A stretch of DNA of 64,000 nucleotides from Bradyrhizobium sp. Arg816 (GTDB taxonomy: Bacteria > Pseudomonadota > Alphaproteobacteria > Rhizobiales > Xanthobacteraceae), in the NCBI RefSeq assembly GCF_029989365.1, contig NZ_JAPRAQ010000005.1:310001-374000 (forward strand), in the 5' to 3' direction. The notes under the pieces were generated by a model. That model had not been told where the DNA came from. It saw only the letters and a list, made by a program, of their open reading frames with translations, and did no database searches. Made by a program: the position numbers and the translations under genes. This document shows positions 27,407 through 37,461 of this stretch, piece by piece (the stretch's first letter is position 1; the number at the start of each line of letters is the position of its first letter).

Positions 27407-28920
27407 TCAGAGCCGCCCGACATAGCCGGCATTCTCCCACTTCTGTTCAATGTCATCGGCCACGCATTGGGGCAGCTGACCCGCGCTTCCATCGAAATAG
27501 TGCTGGAAGTCGACGTGGACGCTCATGTTGTCCGGGCGGTAGGCCGCCATGCGATCGTAGAGAAGAACGGACGCCGCCTCGGAACGCCGATAGACCGATT
27601 TGTGCATCGGTGATCTCGATTCTTCCGCCTCGGGATCGATCGGCAGGTCACGAACCCCGGCCTTGAGGAAGCCTCCCGCCTGTTCATTGTGCTGGGGACC
27701 CGCGGGATTGGGCGACAGCCGTAGCACGCTGCCGTCGTGTTTTAGCCCGTCCGGAATGAGCGAAGCTCCGGCGAGCAGCCAGTTCAGCGCAACGTCCGAG
27801 AGCCGAGCCTCATTCTCGAGATAGCCGCCGCCGACATCGGCGTGCACGCCCGGAAACCAGACCTGTTCGAAGTAAAGATTGCCGTGCGCGTCTCGTTGGT
27901 CCTGCTTCTCGGCCGTGGGCGACCAGGTGACGCGCTTGAAATCGGCGCGGTTCTCGTCGATCGAGATCGCATGTTTGGCGTAGCCCACGTTGGGATTGAG
28001 GGTCGTGTCGTAGAATTTGTGCTTCGGCGGAGCGAAATGCACGGTCTGGAGGCGCTTCCAGAATCCATAGTCGGGCAAGGATGGCGCGATCTTCAGATAG
28101 TTCATGAGAAAAGCAATTAGCGCTATGGCGATGCCGAGGTAGCTCAGAATCCATGCCACCCATCCGGCCCATGGAAACACCGGCTGAAGGAAGCTACCGA
28201 GCCAGTGCAACCCCATCAGTAACGCAATGCCGGAGGTCACGAGCGCCGCGCCCAGATATTTGTGGCCAAGGGCGGCGACCGTATCGAACACGCCGATGAA
28301 GTAGGGGAAGACGTTCGCGTGCTCGGCGCCGTTGACGGTGGTTGTACTACCGTACTGCTGTCTAAATTGCGCGGCAATTGCATCTCGAGTCTCCAGCAGG
28401 AACCGCCGGTATCCAAGAATCTTGCGCGAGTAGGATGGACAGAATTGATAGACATCCTTGACCGCATGCTCGGCCAGCTTGTGGATGCTCTTTGGGTCGC
28501 GGCGCAAGGGCGAGCCATCGGGCATATGGCGAGGGACGCCGCAATAGGTCATGACCCCTGCAACCGATCGGACCGTGTAGGCGCCCCGGCTGAAACCGAT
28601 CAGGAAGATCCGATCGCCTTCCTCATACAGGGCGATGATCGCGGCGTAGCAATCGACGATGTTCCGAGTGATCCCGAGGCCCGTCGCCATGCTGGCGAGA
28701 TTGTACAGCCATCGCATCCAGCCAATCTTGAAATGACCGCCATCAGACGCAGAACCGAGACCGGCATCGTAGAAGGCGACCTGTTCGGATGGTTCGACCT
28801 CGTGTCGGGGCCGACGCGGCAGGCGCGGTAGACCTTGTAAACGTTCGTCCGCGCTTCGTCGAAATTGATGCCGCCGGCCTGGCCTGTGCCGTCGGAAAAG
28901 ATCACAATATTCTTCGGCAT
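27407..28920 (-). pseudogene. DUF2235 (Tle1-like) alpha/beta hydrolase with a one-base frameshift
   Basis: ATG 28920 with GGAG upstream gives MPKNIVIFSDGTGQAGGINF to YRACRVGPDT, where the frame shifts near 28802; the next frame continues EPSEQVAFYDAGLGS and stays open for 460 residues. Restoring one G (ACGAGG to ACGGAGG) joins them. The body has the lipase elbow FLIGFSRGAYTVRSVAG (nucleophile Ser), VFDTVAALG (Asp) and FPGVHADVGGGY (His), and two membrane helices near the middle. Tle1-type relatives are phospholipase effectors of type VI secretion; no T6SS gene is near. Either a recent pseudogene or a sequencing error. Confidence 0.8.
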
Positions 28921-29097
28921 TCACTCCATCCCCAAAAGTGCGATAAAAGCCAATATATATCATAGATTGTGTGAGCCCAACTGTGAGCTGGCCCACTTGC
29001 GTACAGCGCGCCGGACCAGGATATAGAGTCAACTGATCGAGAGTTGCGCCTCAATGCGGCTGTGCTAGTACGCCACTCTCGAACCGAGGAGTTAAAA

Positions 29098-29298
29098 GTG
29101 GCGAAGAACGCAAAGAAGACGGCTACAAAGAAGAAAACTGTGCGTCGTGAATACACAAAGGCCGACGTGAAAGAGCTGCGCGCTCATTCGAAAGCAAAGA
29201 CGCCGGTTGCAAATATCTCGAAGCTCACAAAGCGCTCCGAGGGATCACTCCGCCAAAAGGCGCTCAAGCTTGGAATCCGGCTCGGTCACCAGCGCTAG
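29098..29298 (+). CDS. Small basic protein
   Basis: GTG 29098 follows GAGGAG (29086-29091). The 66-residue protein is Lys-rich (MAKNAKKTATKKKTVRREYT) and ends ISKLTKRSEGSLRQKALKLG plus IRLGHQR, a helix-turn-helix-like tail. It is probably a nucleic-acid-binding protein. The next small gene starts 10 bp after its stop. Confidence 0.65.
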   Translation: MAKNAKKTATKKKTVRREYTKADVKELRAHSKAKTPVANISKLTKRSEGSLRQKALKLGIRLGHQR

Positions 29299-29308
29299 AG
29301 GCGGTATC

Positions 29309-29440
29309 ATGACGCTATTCAGTAGAGTGTTCTCGACCAGAACGCTGTTGCAAATCATCTGCGTTCTCGTCGCCGTTGTCGCAATAAAGTTGTTGAGCGC
29401 TCACTACGACTTCAGCTGGGCAACCGCAATTAGCGGTTGA
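29309..29440 (+). CDS. Single-helix membrane mini-protein
   Basis: ATG 29309 with GAGGCGG upstream starts 43 residues: a basic start (TLFSRVFSTR), one membrane helix (TLLQIICVLVAVVAIKLLSA) and a short tail HYDFSWATAISG. It is coupled to the basic protein 10 bp upstream. Function unknown. Confidence 0.5.
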   Translation: MTLFSRVFSTRTLLQIICVLVAVVAIKLLSAHYDFSWATAISG

Positions 29441-29653
29441 ACAGATATCCTGGATGGCTGAGCAGAAAAAGAAGCCCATCTCAAGGGCGAACGCTTCCCG
29501 ATGGGTGCCTTCAATCAGCACAGACCGTCATGAACGGCAGACTATCGACCGCTGTGGTTGATTCTGCTGCGTTTTCGTTCGGGGTCGATCGCGTTCGTGA
29601 CGTTTCGTTCCCGTTGTTTCTGGAAACCGGTGCGGTCGAATCTCGACCTTCGT

Positions 29654-29699
29654 TCTGTGGAACAGGAGGTCGGTGGTTCGAGCCCACCCAACTGTACCA
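29654..29699 (+). other. tRNA 3'-end fragment, likely attachment-site relic
   Basis: The sequence GGTGG-TTCGAGC-CCACC (29671-29687) is a perfect T-arm (five-pair stem, seven-base loop), followed by eight bases and CCA at 29697-29699. The 5' half of a tRNA (D-arm, acceptor strand) is not present. Integrases of the tyrosine type use tRNA 3' ends, and a truncated integrase gene starts 85 bp downstream. I interpret it as an att site left by island integration. Confidence 0.6.
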
Positions 29700-29783
29700 C
29701 CACTGCGGAAAACTCCGTATTCTCAGCATCTTATTGATAGACCTGACGTATTCGCGCCGCCTAAAATACAAAAGGCGCTACAA

Positions 29784-30566
29784 ATGGCATTGCGGATGGT
29801 CGCACTAAACAGGATTGCGGATGGTCGCTGGTTTGCTCGCAAGGTCATTCCCGAAGATGTACGTATGGCGTACCAGCGCCTCTATGGTCTCAGGCGTGAA
29901 GCACACCTCAAGCTGCCAGCGGACACTCCTCGGCACGAGGCAAAGGTGCGCCTCGGAGAGTGGGAAGCCGAAGTTGAAACGCGCCTTGCGACGCTACGAG
30001 CCCAGAGGAATGGCGAAGGTCAGCCCCTTACCCGCATAAACGCAATCGCGCTCGCTGGCCGATGGTACAGCTGGTTTGTCGCGCAGTACGAGAATGATCC
30101 CGGACCTGCGAAGGTCTGGCGCGAATTGAGCGACCTTTTCGTGTGGGAAGTGATCCGCCCCGAGGCTCCTGACAGTTACGAGGAGGACCCAAGGTCCGAT
30201 CCTCACTGGGATTGGGCCAAGGAGCCTGAAGTTCGCGAAGCGGTGCGGCCACGGGTCGCCGAGCAAGCGCGGGTCGCTACATTTCTGGCCAGCGAAGGCA
30301 TCGCCCTGAACGCTACCGCGTATGCGCTCTTTGTGGACTCTGTCAGCGACAACCTCTTGCCCGCGTTTTCGGTGCTGGAGAAGCGCGCCAATGGCGACTA
30401 CTCTCGGGATGACAACCCCGGCACTTTCCCAGAGTTCAAAGATGGTCCCACGCGGCCCTCCGGCGTGAGCTGTTGGGAATTGTTCGAGGCGTTCGTGCTT
30501 GCAGTCAAACCGGCTCCGAAGACGGTGAGCCGATGGCGCTCGGTGTTTGACTTCTTCGCATTTTGA
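29784..30566 (+). pseudogene. Truncated tyrosine-type integrase
   Basis: The 260 residues contain the N-terminal part typical of phage/island integrases: ALNRIADGRWFARKVIPEDV (DUF6538-like arm-binding region), a long helical middle, and the start of the core-binding domain WELFEAFVLAVKPAPKTVSR then WRSVFDFFAF. The stop follows immediately, so the whole catalytic domain with its Arg-His-Tyr residues is missing. It is adjacent to a tRNA 3' fragment. It cannot recombine DNA by itself. Confidence 0.75.
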
Positions 30567-30609
30567 CCCATACGAGACATCAGCCTCGTCGGCAGGCGAC
30601 CGCGGTTGC

Positions 30610-32559
30610 TCACTCCGGCAGTCCGGCTGTTCGGAGGCCGTCATCAAATTTATTCTTCAAAATAAGAAGACGCGCAAGAACAAGCGGATTATAGGACGGC
30701 AACGGTTTTTCTGACTGCCGAGCGTGCCATTGAGACAAGGTCCGGATAGGGGATTTATCGTTCGCCAGATAGCGCTGCATTGCTGCGCGCGCCTCTTCCC
30801 TTTTGCCTGCCAGGGCAAGCAATGCAGACCGCATTAATCCGATTAACAGAATATCTGGAGCAGCAGCTTCGGCCCGCTCAATCCATACAAGCGCCTGCTC
30901 AGCGTCGTTCAACATGCTGAAGGCGATGGCCTTGGCGAGATATAAGGTCGGCAGCAAGGAGGCGTGAGAAGTGAGGCGTATCGCTTTGTCGGCATAGGCC
31001 ATGGCCTGTTCCGGCTCGCCGATAAAATTGTAGGCCAGAGGCAATCCAATCAGAATGGTGCTTGGGACTAACATCAGGGCGCGCTCATAAGAATCAATCG
31101 CCTCCCGATAGCGCCCCGCTACCAATAGAGCATCGCCTTTGGCCACGTGAGCCATGTGGTAACCCGGATCGATCTTTACGGCTAAGGAAGCAAGTTCGTC
31201 CGCACGCCGAGCGGCGGCTTGAATATCGGGAGCCGCAAGAAGAAAATAGCGTTGAGTGAACTTGAATGTCAGATGGGAGAGCGCGCGAACATTCTGAGGG
31301 TCGATCTCCAACGCTTGCTCGCAGAGGCCGAAGGCAGAGTCACGTTCTGATGTCCAAACCGTTCGCATGAGCGCCGCGGAGCAGCGGAAAGCGAGGTCTT
31401 CCGCATTGGGATTGGCAGCGCGAGTTTGTGCCTCTCGCGCTCTTACGTCAGTTAGCTTGATACCGATCGCAAACGCGATGCGGTGAACAATGGCATCTTG
31501 CATCTGCAAGAGGTCGGAGCGGTTTTCATCAAACCGGTCAGCCCAGACATGCGCATTGCTCTCGGTATCGATAAGCTGGGCATTCACCCGTAGCCGGTCG
31601 CCACTCGGCTGAACGCTGCCTTCCAGGGCATAGTGCACGCCGAGATCCTTGCCGATCTGCCGCACATTGATTGGCTTGCCCTTATAAGTGAAAGCGGTTG
31701 ACCGGGAGATGACAAAGCTGTTCCGAAAACGCGAGAACCCGGTGGTCAGTTCGTCGCTGATGACGTCTGCCAGATAGTCCTGGCTCGCATCGCCAGATAG
31801 GTTGGCGAAGGGCAGCACCACGATGGAGAAGCCCTCATGAGGCTTTGCCAGCTGGTCCGGCAGCTGCACGGGCGTGCGGCCAAGATGGAAGTACAATGCT
31901 ATGCCCACGACGCCGACGATCAGCAGGACTGCAGCTCCCATCGGCCGGGCGAATGTGCTCCAACGACGACGCACAGCCGACGGCACATTGTGCTGCGAGA
32001 TTGGCTTGGCGGGTCGCGCATCATCAAGAGCGACTTGGAAGACCCGCACTGGCCGCGCGATGTTCTTCAGTTGCCGTTCGCCTGTATCCTCGAAGGTGAC
32101 ATCGAATTTGCCCCGAACCTGCCGGTACACGTCATCCGAGACGCAGATGCCGCCGGGCTTTGCCAATCCCTCCAGCCGCGCTGCAACATTCACTCCATCG
32201 CCGAAAATGTCATTTCGGTCTATGATGATGTCGCCGACATTGATACCGATGCGGAACTCGATGCGCTTCTCGACTGGCACCTCAGCGTTGCGCTCGGCCA
32301 TTTCGCGCTGGATATCAAGAGCGCAGCGCATTGCGTCCACTACGCTACTGAATTCAGCCAACATCCCGTCTCCGGTGTTCTTGACAACCCGGCCACGGTG
32401 TTCGGCAACCTTGGGATCCACAAGAGCGCGCAGGTGGGCCTGAAGCTGGACGTGCGTGCCCTCTTCGTCCACACCGGTCAGCCGGCTGTAGCCAGCCACA
32501 TCGGCCGCCAGTATTGCAGCAAGTCGCCGTTCGATGCGGTCCTGCCCCGACGCAGCCAT
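30610..32559 (-). CDS. Class III adenylate/guanylate cyclase with membrane anchor, TolB-like domain and TPRs
   Basis: The 649-residue protein begins with a cyclase domain (ILAADVAGYSRLTGVDEEGT with metal Asp, VVKNTGDGMLAEF, then NDIFGDGVNVAARLEGLA). A single membrane helix (GAAVLLIVGVVGIALYFHLG) follows near residue 210. Next comes a FlgO/TolB-like domain (IVVLPFANLSGDASQDYLAD, LEGSVQPSGDRLRVNAQLID) and C-terminal TPR repeats. This architecture is abundant in Bradyrhizobium. It should make cAMP or cGMP in the cytoplasm in response to partners bound in the periplasmic part. If it makes cAMP, that could feed a Crp-like regulator, but there is no direct link here. Confidence 0.9.
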   Translation of the reverse strand: MAASGQDRIERRLAAILAADVAGYSRLTGVDEEGTHVQLQAHLRALVDPKVAEHRGRVVKNTGDGMLAEFSSVVDAMRCALDIQREMAERNAEVPVEKRIEFRIGINVGDIIIDRNDIFGDGVNVAARLEGLAKPGGICVSDDVYRQVRGKFDVTFEDTGERQLKNIARPVRVFQVALDDARPAKPISQHNVPSAVRRRWSTFARPMGAAVLLIVGVVGIALYFHLGRTPVQLPDQLAKPHEGFSIVVLPFANLSGDASQDYLADVISDELTTGFSRFRNSFVISRSTAFTYKGKPINVRQIGKDLGVHYALEGSVQPSGDRLRVNAQLIDTESNAHVWADRFDENRSDLLQMQDAIVHRIAFAIGIKLTDVRAREAQTRAANPNAEDLAFRCSAALMRTVWTSERDSAFGLCEQALEIDPQNVRALSHLTFKFTQRYFLLAAPDIQAAARRADELASLAVKIDPGYHMAHVAKGDALLVAGRYREAIDSYERALMLVPSTILIGLPLAYNFIGEPEQAMAYADKAIRLTSHASLLPTLYLAKAIAFSMLNDAEQALVWIERAEAAAPDILLIGLMRSALLALAGKREEARAAMQRYLANDKSPIRTLSQWHARQSEKPLPSYNPLVLARLLILKNKFDDGLRTAGLPE

Positions 32560-32830
32560 GGCGCTGACCTCCAGCCTCCTTATACACGTAATTGCGGTCT
32601 GCGGATGCCCCGCTCCAGTACTGGCAAAGGTCTGATCGCGGGCGATGTGCGGTCATGGCCCATAGCGGCATCTCGGCCAAGCCGCACCTATGTCCGCCCT
32701 TCGTTCTAAGCGGACGTACCACACGGAAAGGCCGCACCTGAGCCTCCGAATGGGAAACCTTGGTGCGGCCCAGATACCGTTACGCTGTCAATCGGCGTTG
32801 GACTGGGACCCCCGATCGGCGTCCAAAGGG

Positions 32831-34484
32831 GGCTCTGACGCAATTTTGATGCGGCTCCGATTATTCTGCGCCGATTAGTCTGGCTTGAAGCAGATCGATT
32901 TTCCCGCGACCGTACATTTGACGTTTGACGAGCTTGAGGCGCGTGATCTGACCTTCAGTCTGTCCATTGGACCAAAGCGAAATGATTGCGGCCCTAACCG
33001 CCGCTTCATCTTTCGCAACGCCACTGGCGAAAGAGGCGACGAGACTGGCGCGGGCCCGCTCGATCCACGGGATGAGTCCCTCCTCAGTTTTGCGCCGGAT
33101 CATCAAGTGGAATTCAGCGATGATCTCGCGCGCCTCGACCAAGGTTGATACGCCAGTCTCGATCGCCGCGACCGTGACGGTCTCCGCTTTCGTAAGTAAG
33201 TCTCGGCCGATCGTCATGAGACGTGCGATCGTTCTGGCTGACGGTATCCGCTGCAGGTTTTCTACGTCGGCCTTTTCAGCCCGTCGTCTACGAGTCGCCC
33301 ACTCGCTGATGACGCGGAGCGAGCCTCGGAAGCCACGGGCCGCCAAGCGGCGCCAAAGTTCAGCCCCGTTTCGGCAGCCGGCCGCCCACTGATCATCAAG
33401 CCATGGCAGATGCTGATCGAGTGAGCTCTGCCGGGTCCGGAAGACATCATGGCGTTCGCCGCGGATCACCTGTCGCACCAGCTTCCTGCTATGGCCAGTC
33501 CGGCGCACGATCTGCTTGATGGGTATGCCGTTCTTCGACAGGGCCAGTATGGCCGCATTGCTCTCCTCGCGGCGCAGGTAGCCCTCATATTGGAGGCGCT
33601 CGGCGGCGGTGAGCAGCTTGGGATCGATCGTGGTCGCGCCAATGACGGTGCGGATCTGTCGCATCGATTTGCGGACGGCGTCGAGGAAGGCTCGGCTGGC
33701 GTTCTCCATCAGATGCCAACGATCTGCCACCTGTACCGCGTGCGGCAAAGCCTTTGCTGCGGCTTCGCCATATCCTCCACCACGGTCACGGGCGACGATC
33801 GCGATCGTGGGATGAGCAGCGAGCCACGCTTGGGCGGTTGCGGGCTCCCGATCCGGCAGCAGCGTGACAATCCGGCGCTTTTCCAGGTTGCAGATGATGC
33901 TGGCGTACCGGTGATTGCGCCGCCAGGCCCAATCATCGATGCCGATAACCCTGAGCGGGTCGGTCGGCGGACGGCTACGGCGTCGGACCACGCGCAGGAG
34001 CGTGTCTTTGCTCACCGGCAGCATCAGCCGTTTTGCGAAGCCTGCCGCTGGTCGACCACCAAGCGCCAGACCAAGGTGATGAACGATAGAGTCCAGCCTC
34101 GCCGTGCGTCGCGCTGATGGAGCCAGCATCCCCTCGGCGAAGCGCTCAGTGAAGATTTGGCGCCCGCACAGGACGGCATCGCAGCGGAAGCGGCGGGCGA
34201 TTACCAGGAGCTGTACGATCCGCCCCGCGAGTGGAAGATCGGTCACGCGGCGTCGATAGCGGCTATGGACACGTCGCGAAACCGTTCCGCACGATGGGCA
34301 CAGACCAATGCTTCCGGACGCCCGGACCACAACAATGGCCTTATCACCCTCGTAGTACGCACTCTCTACAACAAACCCACGCGGCACCAGACTGGAGCGG
34401 TGGAGTGCTTGCTGCATGGCGCTGATTCTCCTCCAATCAAAACGCCAGACATCCCTCGAACTGCATCAAAAGTGAGTCAGAGCC
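32831..34484 (-). mobile_element. ISL3-family insertion sequence, complete
   Basis: Terminal inverted repeats of 22 bases lie at 32831-32852 and 34463-34484. The outer nine bases GGCTCTGAC are identical and the inner part TTTTGATGC is identical; only two of 22 positions differ. They bracket one transposase gene on the minus strand. ISL3 elements make 8-bp target duplications; I cannot see a matching pair at the flanks, so this copy may have recombined or the target copies have drifted. Confidence 0.9.
32861..34417 (-). CDS. ISL3-family transposase
   Basis: The 518-residue protein has the N-terminal zinc-finger segment (LCPSCGTVSRRVHSRYRRRV) and the DDE_Tnp_ISL3 domain with VIGIDDWAWRRNHRYASIIC (first Asp), IVARDRGGGYGEAAAKALPH (second Asp) and VQVADRWHLMENASRAF. 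The final Glu is in NGQTEGQITRLKLVKRQMYG. A second HTH (IKQIVRRTGHSRKLVRQVIR) lies in the inserted middle part, as in IS1165-like members. It is full length and intact. Confidence 0.95.
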   Translation of the reverse strand: MQQALHRSSLVPRGFVVESAYYEGDKAIVVVRASGSIGLCPSCGTVSRRVHSRYRRRVTDLPLAGRIVQLLVIARRFRCDAVLCGRQIFTERFAEGMLAPSARRTARLDSIVHHLGLALGGRPAAGFAKRLMLPVSKDTLLRVVRRRSRPPTDPLRVIGIDDWAWRRNHRYASIICNLEKRRIVTLLPDREPATAQAWLAAHPTIAIVARDRGGGYGEAAAKALPHAVQVADRWHLMENASRAFLDAVRKSMRQIRTVIGATTIDPKLLTAAERLQYEGYLRREESNAAILALSKNGIPIKQIVRRTGHSRKLVRQVIRGERHDVFRTRQSSLDQHLPWLDDQWAAGCRNGAELWRRLAARGFRGSLRVISEWATRRRRAEKADVENLQRIPSARTIARLMTIGRDLLTKAETVTVAAIETGVSTLVEAREIIAEFHLMIRRKTEEGLIPWIERARASLVASFASGVAKDEAAVRAAIISLWSNGQTEGQITRLKLVKRQMYGRGKIDLLQARLIGAE

Positions 34485-34604
34485 AAAGTTCGGCGCTTAT
34501 TCACACGATTGAAGTCGGCTTGCTGCTAAACAGGGTAGAGCCCCCCGGCATCGTGAAATGCTTCTAGCAACGCGCTGGACCACAGCTCCATGGCTTTGGT
34601 CTTC

Positions 34605-34865
34605 TCAGGTAGCCGCGATATCCCGCTTCAGCTTAAACGTAAGGCTGCCCTTTCCGCCCACTTTGCCTCCTGTACCCAGCAGGCCGCCCTCTCCTTCCGT
34701 GCTCACCTCGACCTCAATTTCCATTTCCTCAAGGTGGTAGCCGGCCAACGCGTTCGGAATGCCGTCGAACGTGTCGTGCAGGGCTTCAAGAAAGTTCGTT
34801 AGATTGTTCTTCAGGGCGGTCGCGGATATCTCGCTCCGCATCCCAACCGATTTTAATGCCTTCAA
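34605..34865 (-). CDS. Small Pepco-like domain protein
   Basis: The 86-residue protein reads ISATALKNNLTNFLEALHDT, then YHLEEMEIEVEVSTEGEGGL, LGTGGKVGGKGSLTFKLKR. An N-terminal helix followed by two strands, with the GLLGTGGxVGGKG turn, resembles the Pepco domain that accompanies peptidases in predicted bacterial conflict systems. I make this match from memory. No peptidase gene is beside it; it stands between the ISL3 element and the polysaccharide locus, so it may be an orphan of a larger system. Confidence 0.5.
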   Translation of the reverse strand: MKALKSVGMRSEISATALKNNLTNFLEALHDTFDGIPNALAGYHLEEMEIEVEVSTEGEGGLLGTGGKVGGKGSLTFKLKRDIAAT

Positions 34866-36009
34866 GCATCACCAACCCTCGAAAGGTAGGGCTTACAAGG
34901 GCACGTCAACCGCCCGTTCGCACCCCCTGAGGGAGTAAGTCAGACTGCTGAAGGGAGTGGACTAGCGCCCGGAGGGAGTGAAAATTGCTGAAACTTGAGA
35001 TGCGTCAAATCGACGTGGCCCCTCCCATCTAAATTTTCTTCATGTGGGCAAGAACAGTTGTGGGGTTTTCAATCCTTTGTATTGCTGCGCTGGACGATGT
35101 TTCGGCAAGATCCGACAACTTGGGCACGTCCTGCGGACCAATGGAGCAGGCGCTACGCGATGCAGGAGCTGGTCACACTCCTAGCGGTCTTCCGATCGGG
35201 ACCGAGGGCCCGACCAGCCTTGGTGTGCCACAAGTTGCGCTCAACTTTCCCTATCATTTTGTCCCTCGCAACGTTCGCGCGGCCCCGGAATATCCCGCCA
35301 CCGGCGCTAGCTCTCCGCTGCGGCTATTTACGAATTGACATAACGACCAGAACAACACGCTCAGTAGATGCGAGGCAGGCCTTTGAGTGACCCGGGGATG
35401 CTGAACATCGTGCTGGATGGGTGCAAGGCGGAGCTCCAAATTCTCCAGGCCGAGCTTGATGACTTGCTCGGCTCAAATCCGTTGGACGTGACTGCCGTTC
35501 AGGACGTCGCACGACGCACGAGCGCGGTTGCCTTAAATCTCGCAGCGGTCAGCTTTGCGATTCTGGCTGGCCGGCCGTCGGGTGATCCTGTGAACTGAGC
35601 AGTTCGCTATCCTTGGGGTAATGGACTGGAGCCATCGAAGGGATAAGATTTGCGCCGCAGTACCGACCCAGAGTGCCGGCATTATTGCCGATACCAACAA
35701 TAAAACAGCAGGCTCCTTGCAGCAGGGAACGCCCATGCCGCTCCGGTCTCCACAATCGTCCCAACTTGAATCGAACCCGGCTCGGATCGAAATTGCCGCG
35801 GGATCGAGCTAACCCAATATCGGGAGGTCAAGGGCGGGTCTTGTCATACGTACCCATCCATTAGGCCCGGACGATGTCGAGCGAGACACTTACCTCACAA
35901 TAGACGACTTTGGCGGTCAGCTCGGTGGCGCATGGCACGAGACCGACGTCGAAAAGCGCTGATCGCGCAACGCTGATCCGCGATATGCTGAGCCTACGAT
36001 AAGAATCGC
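34866..36009. other. Boundary region with short uncertain ORFs
   Basis: Two plus-strand frames are possible: 35042-35338 (98 residues, hydrophobic start VVGFSILCIAAL, perhaps exported) and 35368-35598 (76 residues, helical, CKAELQILQAELDDLLGSNP). The second has the better composition and may be real. Neither matches a family I know. The remainder holds nothing that I recognise. Confidence 0.35.
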
Positions 36010-37461
36010 TCAATAAACGTCCTGACCCGAAAGTGCCACCACAGTCCGCATCATGATGCGGATGTCCAGCCAAATGCTCCAATTTGAGACGTACCATACG
36101 TCATACTCGACGCGCTTATTCATCAGATCGATGGTGGGTGTCTCGCCGCGCAAGCCGTTTACCTGAGCCCAGCCGGTCAGGCCTGGTTTGACGTGACGAC
36201 GACAGGCGTAATTGCCGATCATCTGATCATAATAGTTGTCGTGCGCGAGAGCATGGGGCCGCGGACCTACTAGCGACATTTCTCCGCGCAGCACATTCCA
36301 CAGCTGGGGCAACTCATCGATACTGGTCTTGCGCAAGATCCGGCCGGCCCTGGTAACGCGCGCGTCCTCCTTGCTTGCCTGCTTGATCTCGGGACCATTC
36401 TCCGAGACCGTCATGCTGCGGAACTTCCAGATATCGAACAACTCGCCGTTGAAACCACGGCGGGTCTGACGGAAAATGATGCTGCCTGGCGAATCCAGCT
36501 TGACGACGATCGCCGTGATGATGAGCAAGGGCGCAAGAAACAAAAAGCCGATCGAAGCAAGGCCAATATCGGTGGCGCGTTTCAAGGCTCGCTCGCCGAC
36601 CGAAAGAGGCGCTCGCTGGATTTCGATCGTGACAGATCCGCCGATGGGTGCAAATGGCCGAGATACAAGGTCGGCGATCTCGGAATCCGGCAGCAGGCGG
36701 ACTGGATTCGGCGCCTGACGCAAACATTGGCTCAGATGTTGAAATAGCGGCAGGTCTCGCCAGGTGAAGGCCAGCAGAAATTCGTCGGCGCCTGCGCGAC
36801 CCGAGCTTTGAACGACACTCGCGAGCTCGCGCTTCATTGCGGCTGCGTCAGACTTCAGCGCAGGATCAAGGACGAAGTGACCTACGACCTGAAAGCCGTT
36901 TCTGCGCAGATCCTTGAAACGGGCTGAGGTGAAGTCAAGCGGCTCGCCGCTGATCAACACGACTCTTCGTTTGGGGGAGTGCTTGCGCGCGAAAGAAGAA
37001 GACAAGGCAAGTCGCCAAATCACGCGGTGTGCGACCAGACCAACGAAGCCGGTCGCGGTAAATAGCACGATGGTGATGCGGGATAACTCGGCGGTCGATC
37101 TCAGCAGGAAGGCGGAAAGGACGAGAATTGCGAGTGAGAGAAGCCATACGGTCGAGGTATTGCGCAACTGCAAGCTCGTGTTGGCCAGGTTGTGGTTGTC
37201 GTAATAGCCTCTGAAGAAGGCGATGGCGACGAATGCTGTCGCCACAAGGAACGCAACACCGACGGGAGGTTCCCGCTCGGCAAGTGTCGCCATGAATCTG
37301 CGGTAGATCAGGTCGGCCGCGGCGTAGCTGAGCAGAATGAGCAGAAAATCGCCAGCCACGATGAAGAATTGGAGCGGCCTCTGGAGTGAGACGCCCCGCC
37401 TTGCCGACATCGGGGATGAGGACTTCGAACCGTATGTGGTTAATGACATGAATGGCCTCAT
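36010..37461 (-). CDS. Polyprenyl-phosphate sugar-1-phosphate transferase (initiating EPS glycosyltransferase)
   Basis: The 483-residue protein has four N-terminal membrane helices, a Rossmann-like CoA-binding middle part (RRVVLISGEPLDFTSARFKD), a fifth helix (IGLASIGFLFLAPLLIITAI) and the catalytic bacterial sugar transferase domain: IIFRQTRRGFNGELFDIWKF, KTSIDELPQLWNVLRGEMSL, VGPRPH, and KPGLTGWAQVNGLRG. This is the WcaJ/undecaprenyl-phosphate glucose phosphotransferase type. It transfers a hexose-1-phosphate to undecaprenyl phosphate, the first step of the polysaccharide repeat unit. It is the outermost gene of the locus and I found no TTGA-N6-TCAA box upstream of it. Confidence 0.93.
   Translation of the reverse strand: MRPFMSLTTYGSKSSSPMSARRGVSLQRPLQFFIVAGDFLLILLSYAAADLIYRRFMATLAEREPPVGVAFLVATAFVAIAFFRGYYDNHNLANTSLQLRNTSTVWLLSLAILVLSAFLLRSTAELSRITIVLFTATGFVGLVAHRVIWRLALSSSFARKHSPKRRVVLISGEPLDFTSARFKDLRRNGFQVVGHFVLDPALKSDAAAMKRELASVVQSSGRAGADEFLLAFTWRDLPLFQHLSQCLRQAPNPVRLLPDSEIADLVSRPFAPIGGSVTIEIQRAPLSVGERALKRATDIGLASIGFLFLAPLLIITAIVVKLDSPGSIIFRQTRRGFNGELFDIWKFRSMTVSENGPEIKQASKEDARVTRAGRILRKTSIDELPQLWNVLRGEMSLVGPRPHALAHDNYYDQMIGNYACRRHVKPGLTGWAQVNGLRGETPTIDLMNKRVEYDVWYVSNWSIWLDIRIMMRTVVALSGQDVY

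Noticed and set aside
29511..29771. Minus-strand ORF containing WVGSNHRPPVPQ
   Set aside because: This peptide is the usual false translation of tRNA sequence read backwards; it overlaps the tRNA 3' fragment and has no start signal.
32820..34495. Target-site duplication of the ISL3 element
   Set aside because: Flanks share only AAAG by chance; no 8-bp repeat is visible.
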